DNA from: Sporisorium sorghi
Taxonomy: Eukaryota > Basidiomycota > Ustilaginomycetes > Ustilaginales > Ustilaginaceae
Direction: 5' to 3'
DNA: 14,455 nt
Assembly (NCBI GenBank): GCA_023212695.1
Contig: JALCCG010000399.1
Span: 253 to 14,707 of the forward strand
Part shown: one piece after another, positions 1-8,387 of the stretch
How positions within the stretch are numbered: position 1 is the stretch's first letter
How the letters are laid out: every line of letters begins with the position of its first letter
The notes under the pieces: model-generated
What the model was told of the DNA's origin: nothing
Databases searched by the model: none
Seen by the model: the letters and a program-made list of their open reading frames with translations, nothing else
Made by a program: the position numbers and the translations under genes

Positions 1-62
1 GTCGCCCCCCCCCCCCGTGTCGCCGCAAAAGCGACAAAACCTTTTTGTTTGTTTTTTTTTTT

Positions 63-95
<33 letters not shown>
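1..95. repeat. Terminal poly-C and poly-T low-complexity tract
   Basis: Twelve C at 5-16 are followed by a short stretch containing a 6-bp inverted repeat (18-23 with 31-36), then a T-rich tract from 42 with a few G interruptions, ending in 32 uninterrupted T at 64-95. Read on the minus strand this would be an A tract about 485 nt downstream of the eIF4G stop codon. It is most simply a homopolymer at which the assembly stopped. Confidence 0.9.
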
Positions 96-96
<1 letters not shown>

Positions 97-579
97 ATCG
101 GAAGAGTATAGGGTAGATTTGCCTCGTGAGAAGCCATACTGGCAGAAGTGTGTCTGCCCATCATATTTGGGACCGTCGTCGGTATGCCAACGAACGAAGG
201 GACGAAAGAAGGACGGGCGCATGCGATCCGTAGAGCGAACGAAAAGGGGTCGAACCAGTGGGCCGAGGGACGATGTTGCCGAGATGTGCGAGTCGAGGAG
301 GGATTGTCAAAAAGAGACCTGCCAAGATCTATTAGCCGAACACAAAGAGAGTGTGAGGGATATTCCGCTGAAGCTTGAGCAATCAGAAAGGCGGCGTAGC
401 GCAGGCCATGCCGACCGCATGGAAAAGCCTGGCGATGACGACGGGGGGGAATACAGAGACACAGGAACCACCGCCACCGCCGGATCAAACCTGCAGAGGA
501 CGGGGAAGAAGGCCAACGCCACACGCACGCATTCCGGACATGTCCAAAAGCGACGCGTGGGTGGTTGCTGCAACCGCGC
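96..579. other. 3' flank of eIF4G, no gene seen
   Basis: This stretch should contain the 3' untranslated region and terminator of the minus-strand eIF4G gene. It holds only short overlapping open frames with no recognisable protein. No AATAAA-like signal was identified with confidence. Positions 96-106 match the core of the Illumina adapter (see findings), so the left margin may not be genuine genomic sequence. Confidence 0.6.
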
Positions 580-3500
580 TCATCCTCGCGCAGCAGCAAC
601 CTTTTCAAGGAGCTTGTCCTTGGGGGTTTTGAGGCCTTCTCCCTCGATCTTGCCGGCCAACTCCTCGATCTTCTCCTGCGACAGCTTGGCGCTCACCAAC
701 AGATCCGCGACAAACGAGTAGATCGCGGGAATGTCGATCGCAGCATCGTCGAGGAACTCCATGTGCGGCTCGAAGCCCTTGAAGGCGGCTTCCTCGTCCA
801 GGTGACCGTCCTCGCTGAGCTTGGCGAAGAGCGCCGCCACGTTGGCAACGTCTTCCTTCTTCTTCTCGATCGCACTGCCGACGATCGCCTCGACGAACTG
901 CGACTGTCGCGACGCGGGCAACGCGTTGAATGCCTCGACACCCTCGTTAACATCCTTGATCTCCAGGAACTCCTTGATGTCGTTTGTGATCTTGCGTTTG
1001 GCCTCCTCGTCCGACATGTCGGTGGGCTTGGACGAGCTCTCCTCCGCGCCGTCCGCCTCGCCTTCGCCCTCGTCCTCGCCGTCCTTGTCGGCGCCAGGAA
1101 GAGGCTTGGTGCGTGGCTGCAGGTTGAGCTTGGGTCGCTGCGGCTCCTCGCTGGGAGCAGCGTCGCCTTCGCCGGCCTGGTTGAGCAGCGAGAACATGTT
1201 GGTCTGCGAGCTCGTGCGGGTAGGAGGCTGGCTGCCGTCCTCGGAGCCCTTGCCCTGGTTCTTCCTGCCGAGCATGGTCGAGGGACCAAACGAGAGCGGT
1301 CGACCCGACGCGCCACGCTCGATCTTGCCAAAGTGCGAAAGGTCGCCGGCCTTGCTGGGACGCGGTGGCGGCGCGACACCGCCGACGGTGCTCCAGCCAT
1401 CGGGACCGTCGCCACGCGCCTGACCACGCTTGGAACCGCCGCGCGAGATGGGACCACCGCGCGCACGCATGGCGTTCTCGGCATCCTTCTGCTGCTGCTG
1501 CTTGGCAGCCTCGGCGTGGATCTGTGCGATCGTCTTGGGCGCCGAGTTGTCGTGTCGGGGCACCCACCTCGACTCGCGCAGCTCGATCACGTCGATGAGC
1601 ATGAAGCGCATACGCGAGTTGATGGCCGCCTCGTTCTTCGACATCTCCTTCATGCGCTGGAAGTAGACATCCATGTGGCCTCGCGCCTTCTCGGTGTCGA
1701 GCAGCTTACCGACGGTGGTCATGAGCTTGCAGAGCGACTCGATTTCCTCCTCTTCGGGGTCGGTGGCGTTCGCCAGCAGCTTCTTAATGCAGAGGTGCAT
1801 GATACGCTCCGTCAACATGCTCAGCTTGAACAGCTCTCCGATGAAGCGCACGAGACCGAGACCACGACGCTTGGCTTTCTGGGCCTCGTAGTATTCGTCC
1901 GAGAGCAGCTCGGCCTCCTTGGGCGCCTCGGAAGGCTTCTCGCCGCGCTCTTCGGCAGCCTTGGCCTCGGCCTCGGCCTTCTCGTTGCTGTCCTTCTTGG
2001 CCTTGTCCTCCGCCTCCTTGGACTTGGCAGCGGCGACAGCGTCGTCGCGCTGCGCCCAACCACGCTCAAAGTCCTCCTGACAACGGTTGAGCAGGTACTT
2101 GCGGAAGAGCGAGCCACCCACGACGGGCTTGCCATCGGCACCGCGGAGGCTCTCGTCCTTGACCTCGGGGCTGACCTCCTCCATGAGCTTTCGGCAGAGA
2201 CGGGCGTACATCTCGGACCAGGCAGCCTCGTCGGTCGCCTTTTCGAAGATGAGCTGAATGACTTGTCGCAGCGTACGTCCATCGTCCTCGGAGACCGACT
2301 TGTTGGCCCACTCGAGGATCTGGTTCGAGATCGAGTCGAACTTTTCCAACGTGAGCTTGTTGAGCAGCGCCTTGACCTTTCGCTGCACCATCTCGGGCGA
2401 GTCGGCCTTGACCGAGGCACCACGGCTCCATCGGTTCTCCGAGTTGGCGAGGGGCACGACCTGGTCGAGAGGGATCGTTGGACCGCCCTTCTCGGGAGGG
2501 TTGACCTGCGGGCCACGGCTCGAGTTGGGATCGCGCTGGCGACCACGGTTGCTCTTTGTGCGGCCACCGTTGGGGATACCGGTGCCCATCATGTCACGAG
2601 AGGGCAGAGCGGTGCTGCCACTGCCGGTGCGCGAGAGCGGTTGCGAACGAGCACCAGCGTTGAACGAGCCCATGGGACCAAAGGCACCCATGGCACCGCC
2701 GCGCGCGCCCGAGGCGGCGGCGAAGCGCTCCTCGCTGGTCTTGGGTGGGTGGCTGAAGGAGCCGATGCCGCCCTTGCCGCCAAAGCTGGACGAGCCGCTG
2801 ATACCAAGGCCCTGGGCACGGCCAGGAGCAGCAGGAGGGCCCATCGCCGAGGCGCGTCGGTTGAGACGAGAGCTGGCGCCCATGCCGCCGCTCTCCATGC
2901 CGATCGAGGCCAACGAGGGCAGGTCGATGGGCTTCTCGGTGTAGACGTTCATGAACTGCAAGAGGAAGTCGCGGTCGTAGCGGAACTTGCCTGGCTCGGC
3001 AGACTCGTTGAGCTCGGACTTGGGCGAGTTGATGTTGGTGGGGTAGTTGATCTTGCTGAAGCTGTCAATGAACTTGGCAGAGGTGAGCGAGGCAGAAGCG
3101 CCCGAAGCAGAGGTCTCGGCCTTGGGAGCATGCTGCGAGGCAGCGGCACCGGTGGGCTCGGTCGTCGCCTTCTTCTTCTTCTCGAGCGCCTCGCTGTCGA
3201 GCTTGATGCCGTTGGTGGGGACACCGAGGGTGCTCAGAGGCTTGGCAGGAAGACCAGCGAAGCCGGGAGTGCCAGGTGTGCGAGGCGTGGGGGGAGGACC
3301 AGGTGTCTTGGGAGCGTCCAGGCTGGAGGGAGGCACGGACGAAGCCTCGCGAGCCATGCGCTCGACATCGGCGACGGAGCTGCGCATGCCAGCGGCATCC
3401 TTGTTGTCGCCATCCTGGTGGAGCGAGGCCTTTTCGGTGTCGATCGGAGCAGGCTTGGGCTTTGCCTCGTCAGCAGCAGAAGCCTTGGCGTCAGCAACAG

Positions 3501-5292
3501 CAGCAGCAGCAGCGGCGGCGGCGGCATCGGCCTTAGCCTTGGCCTCGTCTTCGGCCTTCTTCGCTTCGTCGGCCTTCTTCTGAGCCTCAGCATCGGCTTT
3601 CGCCTTGGCCTCGGCGTCGGCCTTCTCCTTTTCCTCGCGCTCGTTCTTGTCGGCCTCGGCCTTGGCGGCGGCTTGCGCCTCCTCGGCAGCTTTGCGCTCA
3701 GCAGCGGCCTTTTCTTCAGCCTGCTTCTTGGCGGCAGCGTCTGCATCAGCCTTGTTCTTGGCCTCAGCATCGGCCTTGTCCTTGTCGTCGGCCTGCTTCT
3801 TGTCTGGGTCAGCATCCTTGGCGCTGCCAGCCTGCTCTGCCTTCTTCTTCGCAGCATCGGCCTTGAGACGAGCAAGGAAAGCCTCCTGGGTCTCCATGCG
3901 AACGGGGTTGCTCTTGGCAGGCTGGACGATGGCGGGAGCAGCCTTGGCGACGCTGGGCGAGTCGTTGGCGGAAACGGGAGCCGGCGTCGACTTTTGCGAG
4001 GCGGATGGGGTCCTCTGGATGCTCTGGATATCGACGGCGGCCTGGGTCTCGGGGTTGACAATGCGGATGGCAGCGCTCTGCCTCTTTTGCTGGGGCTCAA
4101 ACTGGCGCGCGGCAGGGCTCATGGGGTTGCTGAACGAGTGCGAAGGCGAGTGGTGAGCGTAGCTGGCGGCAGGGCTGAAGCTTGGTGGACGACCACCCTG
4201 AGCAAGAGAGAGCGGCTGATGGGCGGGCGAAGAGACGTTGCTGTGACCGGTCGAGGGCGAAGGCGGCACGTTGGCACCTCGGGCTGAAAGCGGAGTGGAG
4301 GGCGCCATGTTGGGGGTGCCGGCAAGGCCGTTGGGGCCGACCATGGGCGAAGAGCCGACGTTGGAGTGACGAGGCGAGCGGGGCGTGCCGGGCATGTCGT
4401 AGCCAGGCTGCTGCTGTTGCTGCCAGTGCTGCGGCACAGGCTGGTAGCCGTAGCCAGGGTGGTAGCCGTACTGGGGTGGGGCGTAAGCCATGGGTTGCTG
4501 ATGCTGCCATGGACCGCCCATGGGCTGCATGGGCTGCATGGGGACGGCGTTGGCCATGTGAGGAGAACGAGGCTGCTGCGGGCCGCCGCTTTGGGGATGA
4601 GCGTGGAACTGCTGATGCGGTGGGCCCTGCGAAGCGATCCTGGAAGCCTGAGGCTGGTGTGCGGAGGGAGAACGCTGCGGCTCGAATGGCCTGGCACCGG
4701 GATGGTGAGGGGTGCCTGATGGCGGCCTCAAGTTGGAAGAGGCATGACGGGCACCAGCTTGATTGTGGGAGGGAGGCGCGTTGGACTGAGGCGTCGAGGG
4801 TGCAGTGGGAGCGGGAGCAGCGCTGGACTGGGATGGCGAGGCGGATGGGTTGGAGGCGGTGGCCTGCGACGGAGCAGGCGAGCCAGAGCCCTGGAAGAGT
4901 TTCTGGAAGTCCATCGACTTAGCAGGGGTGGCGTTGGCGGAGTTGGGGGCAGGAGCAGGAGCAGCGTCTGACTTTCCGCCTGCGAAGCCGATGGTGGTCT
5001 TTTTGGACTGAGGGTCGTGTGCGGCGACGGAGCCAAAGACGGTGGGCTTCTCGCCGTGCAAGTGGTGACCGGAGCTGGGCTGGGCTGCGGGCGAGGAGGA
5101 GAGCATAGCGTTCTGGTCGTGAACCGAGCCAAAGTTGATGGCGGCGCCCTGTCTTGGGTTGGCAGGAGCAGCCTTGGGGAGGCTTACAGCAGACTGACGA
5201 CGGTTGTTGGCAGCGGCAGCGTTGGCATCGCCGTTGGGGCCAGCGGCGGCGAGGTTGTTCGAGTTGCCGGCTGGGATGGATTCACTCGACAT
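580..5292 (-). CDS. eIF4G: Eukaryotic translation initiation factor 4G (eIF4G)
   Basis: Scaffold of the cytoplasmic cap-binding complex eIF4F, bridging eIF4E, eIF4A and mRNA. The 1570-aa frame has no intron. Visible in order: two FGSV motifs (about 53-57 and 86-90); a long Pro/Gln/Ser/Ala-rich region with a Tyr/Gln-rich patch (about 250-305); a Lys/Ala/Glu-rich, probably helical segment (about 466-610); the eIF4E-binding motif YDRDFLL (Y772, L777, L778; consensus YxxxxL-phi); an RGG/RS-like basic segment; a MIF4G domain (about 960-1245) with a charged Lys/Glu/Ala insertion; an RGG-like patch (about 1275-1300); and an MA3-like helical domain (about 1426-1570) ending at TGA. The start is the first ATG in frame: the frame stays open 172 codons further upstream but contains no ATG. 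The -3 base is C, a weak context. Identity is firm from domain order; the exact start is slightly less so. Confidence 0.94.
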   Translation of the reverse strand: MSSESIPAGNSNNLAAAGPNGDANAAAANNRRQSAVSLPKAAPANPRQGAAINFGSVHDQNAMLSSSPAAQPSSGHHLHGEKPTVFGSVAAHDPQSKKTTIGFAGGKSDAAPAPAPNSANATPAKSMDFQKLFQGSGSPAPSQATASNPSASPSQSSAAPAPTAPSTPQSNAPPSHNQAGARHASSNLRPPSGTPHHPGARPFEPQRSPSAHQPQASRIASQGPPHQQFHAHPQSGGPQQPRSPHMANAVPMQPMQPMGGPWQHQQPMAYAPPQYGYHPGYGYQPVPQHWQQQQQPGYDMPGTPRSPRHSNVGSSPMVGPNGLAGTPNMAPSTPLSARGANVPPSPSTGHSNVSSPAHQPLSLAQGGRPPSFSPAASYAHHSPSHSFSNPMSPAARQFEPQQKRQSAAIRIVNPETQAAVDIQSIQRTPSASQKSTPAPVSANDSPSVAKAAPAIVQPAKSNPVRMETQEAFLARLKADAAKKKAEQAGSAKDADPDKKQADDKDKADAEAKNKADADAAAKKQAEEKAAAERKAAEEAQAAAKAEADKNEREEKEKADAEAKAKADAEAQKKADEAKKAEDEAKAKADAAAAAAAAAVADAKASAADEAKPKPAPIDTEKASLHQDGDNKDAAGMRSSVADVERMAREASSVPPSSLDAPKTPGPPPTPRTPGTPGFAGLPAKPLSTLGVPTNGIKLDSEALEKKKKATTEPTGAAASQHAPKAETSASGASASLTSAKFIDSFSKINYPTNINSPKSELNESAEPGKFRYDRDFLLQFMNVYTEKPIDLPSLASIGMESGGMGASSRLNRRASAMGPPAAPGRAQGLGISGSSSFGGKGGIGSFSHPPKTSEERFAAASGARGGAMGAFGPMGSFNAGARSQPLSRTGSGSTALPSRDMMGTGIPNGGRTKSNRGRQRDPNSSRGPQVNPPEKGGPTIPLDQVVPLANSENRWSRGASVKADSPEMVQRKVKALLNKLTLEKFDSISNQILEWANKSVSEDDGRTLRQVIQLIFEKATDEAAWSEMYARLCRKLMEEVSPEVKDESLRGADGKPVVGGSLFRKYLLNRCQEDFERGWAQRDDAVAAAKSKEAEDKAKKDSNEKAEAEAKAAEERGEKPSEAPKEAELLSDEYYEAQKAKRRGLGLVRFIGELFKLSMLTERIMHLCIKKLLANATDPEEEEIESLCKLMTTVGKLLDTEKARGHMDVYFQRMKEMSKNEAAINSRMRFMLIDVIELRESRWVPRHDNSAPKTIAQIHAEAAKQQQQKDAENAMRARGGPISRGGSKRGQARGDGPDGWSTVGGVAPPPRPSKAGDLSHFGKIERGASGRPLSFGPSTMLGRKNQGKGSEDGSQPPTRTSSQTNMFSLLNQAGEGDAAPSEEPQRPKLNLQPRTKPLPGADKDGEDEGEGEADGAEESSSKPTDMSDEEAKRKITNDIKEFLEIKDVNEGVEAFNALPASRQSQFVEAIVGSAIEKKKEDVANVAALFAKLSEDGHLDEEAAFKGFEPHMEFLDDAAIDIPAIYSFVADLLVSAKLSQEKIEELAGKIEGEGLKTPKDKLLEKVAAARG

Positions 5293-5493
5293 GGGCAGAG
5301 ATGGATGTCGAGACGCAAAGCAGCGTGTAGCAGCCGCTTCGGGGAAGGAGAGCGCGGGTCGTGATTGCCAGAGTTGAGATGAAGGATCGATCCAGGCGAG
5401 AAGCTGAGTCGATGCCGAAAGGGGATTCCCTTGCGAAGCTCGTTCGATCCTGCCGAAAGCGAGGTGGAAGAACGAAGGGAAAGGAAGGGGAAA

Positions 5494-5497
<4 letters not shown>

Positions 5498-5528
<31 letters not shown>
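5498..5528. repeat. (CT)n dinucleotide microsatellite
   Basis: Uninterrupted alternating CT for 31 nt, lying about 205 nt upstream of the eIF4G ATG and reading as (GA)n in the predicted leader. Length is likely to vary between isolates. Confidence 0.95.
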
Positions 5529-5530
<2 letters not shown>

Positions 5531-5936
5531 GACTTTCGTCTCTTTTCTGAGTGCTGGTGTCGTTCAAAATGAAACGAATGACAACAAGCAACGGAAGAGG
5601 AAAGGTGAAAAGGAAGAGAAGAAGGGGAGGGGAAGAAAGAAAAGAAGAAGACCTCACTTCGTCGGAAAGAGGAGGGGTCGTCGTTCGGATAGGTGATGGA
5701 GAGAAGAGGAGGAGGAGGAGGAAGCGGAGCGGCGTCAATGAGCAGTGAGCAGTGAGCAGCGGCGACGGCAACGGGCGGCAGCAGCAGCAACTGAAGCTGA
5801 GGCAGCAATCGCTCAGCAAACGAGCTTTTGCTTGATTTGCTTTGCTCTGCTTTGCTTTTTGCCCTGCGAGAGGCGGCGATTCTATTTTTTGACCAAAAAG
5901 AAATGGGCTCAGCAGCACGATGAGGAAAACTTGAAA

Positions 5937-5979
5937 CTGAAAAAAAAGAAAAAGAAAAAAAAAAAAGTCAGACACACAC
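5937..5979 (-). other. Candidate 3' splice site of a leader intron
   Basis: Read on the minus strand, a perfect CTGAC branch-site sequence (5974-5970) is followed by a roughly 30-nt near-pure T tract with two C interruptions and then CAG at 5939-5937. This is the textbook order of branch site, polypyrimidine tract and acceptor. A GT at 5979 would make the intron only 43 nt, probably too short. A GTAAGC at 6752 is a better donor and would give an intron of about 816 nt. The donor is undetermined. Confidence 0.45.
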
Positions 5980-5983
5980 GCTT

Positions 5984-5986
<3 letters not shown>

Positions 5987-6014
<28 letters not shown>
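5987..6014. repeat. (CT)14 dinucleotide microsatellite
   Basis: Fourteen CT units, similar in type and length to the tract at 5498-5528, just upstream of the candidate splice acceptor on the eIF4G strand. Confidence 0.95.
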
Positions 6015-6015
<1 letters not shown>

Positions 6016-6350
6016 CGGAAGGCCGTCCGTCACCCGATGTGCGCTCCTCTTTCCATCTCGAACGAGAAAATTTAGCCACTCGTCTTTGCCCTCCTCATTC
6101 ATCCATCCTTTGCGAGGCCGCATAGCAGCAAGCTCTCGATTGAGTCGCAATGTCCATCTCGTTTGCGTCGCTTGCAACATTCGCAAACGTTGGTTGAGAG
6201 CCAAGTGGTCTGCTATCGGAAATCGATTGGATAGGATTGCAAACTGAAAACAAAACTAGCTCCCTTTGATGGAAAAGACAAAAAAGGTCTCGGTGCCTGC
6301 TTCTTGGTGTTCTTTTTGTTCTTCTTCTCGCTGATCCTCGTCGTGCGAGC

Positions 6351-6405
6351 GAGAGAGAGAGAGAGAAAAAAAAAAAATAAAAATAAAAATAAAAAATAAA
6401 AAATT
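6351..6405. repeat. (GA)n followed by A-rich (TAAAAA)n tract
   Basis: Eight GA units lead into A12 and then four T-separated A blocks with period 6-7 (T at 6378, 6384, 6390 and 6397). It is strikingly A/T-rich in a GC-rich window and may be a nucleosome-excluding promoter tract; that role is inference. Confidence 0.85.
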
Positions 6406-6817
6406 CCTTGCGAGTTGCGAGCTGCTCGACTTCATTTGGGATTTCGCTTCATCTGAGGGAGAAATTTCATCTCGTTGTCGTGCCTCTGGTGACAAATCCA
6501 CTTTTCCACCACACTCATGGATCTTGGCAATGAGCAGCAGCAAGCAGCAAGCAGCATCATTCGTTCATCAAGGGTCCGCCCCCTTTTCTTGACGTTGCGA
6601 GTCTGCAACATTCCCCAGCCCTTCTTCGGCATGGATAACGTCCAGATGGAAGAATTTCTGTGCGAAAAAAAAAAAAAGAAGGGATACTTTCCACCCGGCG
6701 AATCGAAACCCCGATTTAAACAGATCCCCGCCAAAAATGGAAGAGGCTTACGTAATCAGAAGGTTCTCCGTTGGACAATCTTGTGCCAGCCTGTCTTTGC
6801 AAAAAATCGATTCGACT

Positions 6818-6854
6818 TTTACGCGTTGGGATCGGGCTGGTCGCGACGCGTAAA
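6818..6854. promoter_or_regulatory. Inverted pair of ACGCGT (MCB-like) boxes
   Basis: TTTACGCGT at 6818-6826 and ACGCGTAAA at 6846-6854 form a perfect 9-bp inverted repeat separated by 19 nt. ACGCGT is the established MluI cell-cycle box bound by fungal MBF-type factors. The pair lies 164-199 nt beyond the stop of the membrane-protein gene and about 1.5 kb upstream of eIF4G, so the target gene, if any, is unclear. A hairpin role in 3' processing is the alternative. Confidence 0.3.
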
Positions 6855-7016
6855 TGATCTTTGGAATGCGCTCTTGAGCGTCTCCTAGCGAGCGCGCGAT
6901 TCTGCATCTGCTTGGTTGAGCGCCATCCAACCTCACACTCGGCACGAACAGCAACCAAACCAACTGTCAATCAGCGATACGAATCTATACCTAAACAAAA
7001 CAAAACCCTTGCGTGT

Positions 7017-8354
7017 CTACAGCGGCGGATGAATGATCCACAACGGTCTCGACGACCCGGCACGCGGGGAGGAAGCCGCGAACCCCTCCGAGCCGGGCAG
7101 CGGCGACGGCTGGTGCACGCCCTCCATGCCCGCCAGGGCGAGTGCGGTGGTCTTGGCGTCGTCCGACATGTTGGCGAGCATGTCGGCGACCTCCAGGCTA
7201 GGGAGGGTGCTGGCTCTGGTTGCGGTTCTCGCAGCCCTTGAAGTATGCATGGAGCGACGCGCAGCGGCGGTGGTGGCCGAGGCGTCGGGAACGAGCGCTG
7301 TGGTGGAGTTGGGGCAGCTGCAGGTGCAGGCAGCGGTAGCGGCGGGGATGGTGAGGCTCGACGTGGACTTGGAGCGCGCGTCGAACGCGTGCGAGAGGCG
7401 GCCGAGGCGCGATGTCGATGTCGCATCAACAGGAGGCGGTGGAGCGGCTGAGAAGGCCGGCGAGTCGAGCAGAGGATGGTCCATCGAGATGGCCGCGTTG
7501 GACGCCGCCGTGTCGAGCGTCGTGTCGCTGCGTAGCGATTTGCTCGCCGCCGACGCCGCGAAGAGCTTGTGCGGGCTCCGCGATGGGCGTAGCGCACCGA
7601 GGCGCCGCTTGATCCCCGCCGTCTCCATCCTGCTTTCTGGGTCGCTCTCGTCGTTGCCTGTATTCGCCAAACCAGCGGTGCTATCCACCGTCTTGCAGCC
7701 CAACGGCGTGCGTGCCGCCAGATCGTCAAAGAACCCCTCCGGCAACGAGGGCCGGAAATCGTGCAGCTGCTGCACCCGCGCCTCGCCCATCTCCACCTCG
7801 CCCAGCTCCACGCCCAACCCGCCGACCGACAGCCGCGTCTCCACCGCGCGCGATCGCCTCGCCTGCTCCTCACCCCCAGCCCTCTTGCACGCGCAGCACC
7901 CCGTCGGCGCCGCTTTCAGACAGCTATCCATCGACAGACTCAGAACCAGCTGTTCCTCCGCCTTACCCTTATCCTTCGCATCGTCCATCTCCGTCTTGCT
8001 GCCACCGTTCATCGCCGGCGGCGGCTTGTTCGACCACGACGCCTGCAGGATGCGCGCGATCAGCCTGTCCGTCTCGTCGTTCCCTGCCGCGCCTCTGAGC
8101 CCGTCCATCCACAGCCGGTCGCCCCACGTCGCTTTCACCTCCAAAAGCACCAGCCGCTGGCACACGATCCACATTACCGACGAGTACAGCAGCAGCAGAT
8201 CCTGCGCACGCCGTTCGTCCCAATGCCCGACGACAAAGCATACGATGTTGAACACCGTCGAGAAGGCCAAGTAGAGCACGCCGTTGGATGCGAGTCGGAA
8301 GAGTAAAGGCGTGATGCTGTTCCACTGCGCGTGCATCCACTGGATCCAGTGCAT

Positions 8355-8387
<33 letters not shown>

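Larger units (their letters stand above)
5293..6053 (-). promoter_or_regulatory. ATG-free eIF4G 5' leader and proximal promoter
   Basis: On the coding strand of eIF4G there is no ATG anywhere from 5293 to 6053, while the opposite strand has eleven. The stretch is strand-skewed: mostly pyrimidine-rich on the mRNA strand, with (GA)n tracts at 5528-5498 and 6014-5987. It also holds a purine (GGA)n block near 5706-5721 on the plus strand and a 7-bp repeat GAGCAGT at 5740-5760. The lack of ATG fits a long untranslated leader. The transcription start cannot be read from sequence, and no convincing TATA box was seen. Confidence 0.6.
6054..7016. other. Intergenic: eIF4G upstream region and 3' flank of the membrane-protein gene
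   Basis: No credible coding region is visible; open frames are short, lack recognisable domains and overlap on both strands. The stretch contains an A/T-rich tract at 6351-6405, an A13 run at 6665-6677, a TTACGTAA palindrome at 6748-6755 and paired ACGCGT boxes at 6821-6826 and 6846-6851. The right part should contain the 3' untranslated region of the gene ending at 7017. Confidence 0.6.

Noticed and set aside
119..721. A 200-codon plus-strand frame at the left end
   Set aside because: Basic, low-complexity translation overlapping the 3' end of eIF4G, no family resemblance, and two other frames are open over the same bases.
565..4287. A 1240-codon open frame on the plus strand
   Set aside because: It lies codon-for-codon opposite eIF4G. 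In this register its stops would need the sense codons TTA, CTA or TCA, which are rare in GC-rich genes, so it stays open by codon bias. The protein is low-complexity and shows no domain.
5184..5975. A long Ser/Leu/Phe-rich minus-strand frame across the eIF4G leader
   Set aside because: It has no ATG in the leader and arises from pyrimidine-rich DNA that lacks stop codons.
6748..6755. TTACGTAA, a Yap1-type bZIP palindrome
   Set aside because: An isolated 8-mer of this kind can be expected by chance about once in a few windows of this size, and it overlaps the possible GTAAGC donor.
6517..6888. A 123-codon plus-strand frame in the eIF4G to membrane-protein gap
   Set aside because: It contains a poly-Lys run from an A13 tract, shows no domain, and a competing frame on the other strand is equally open.
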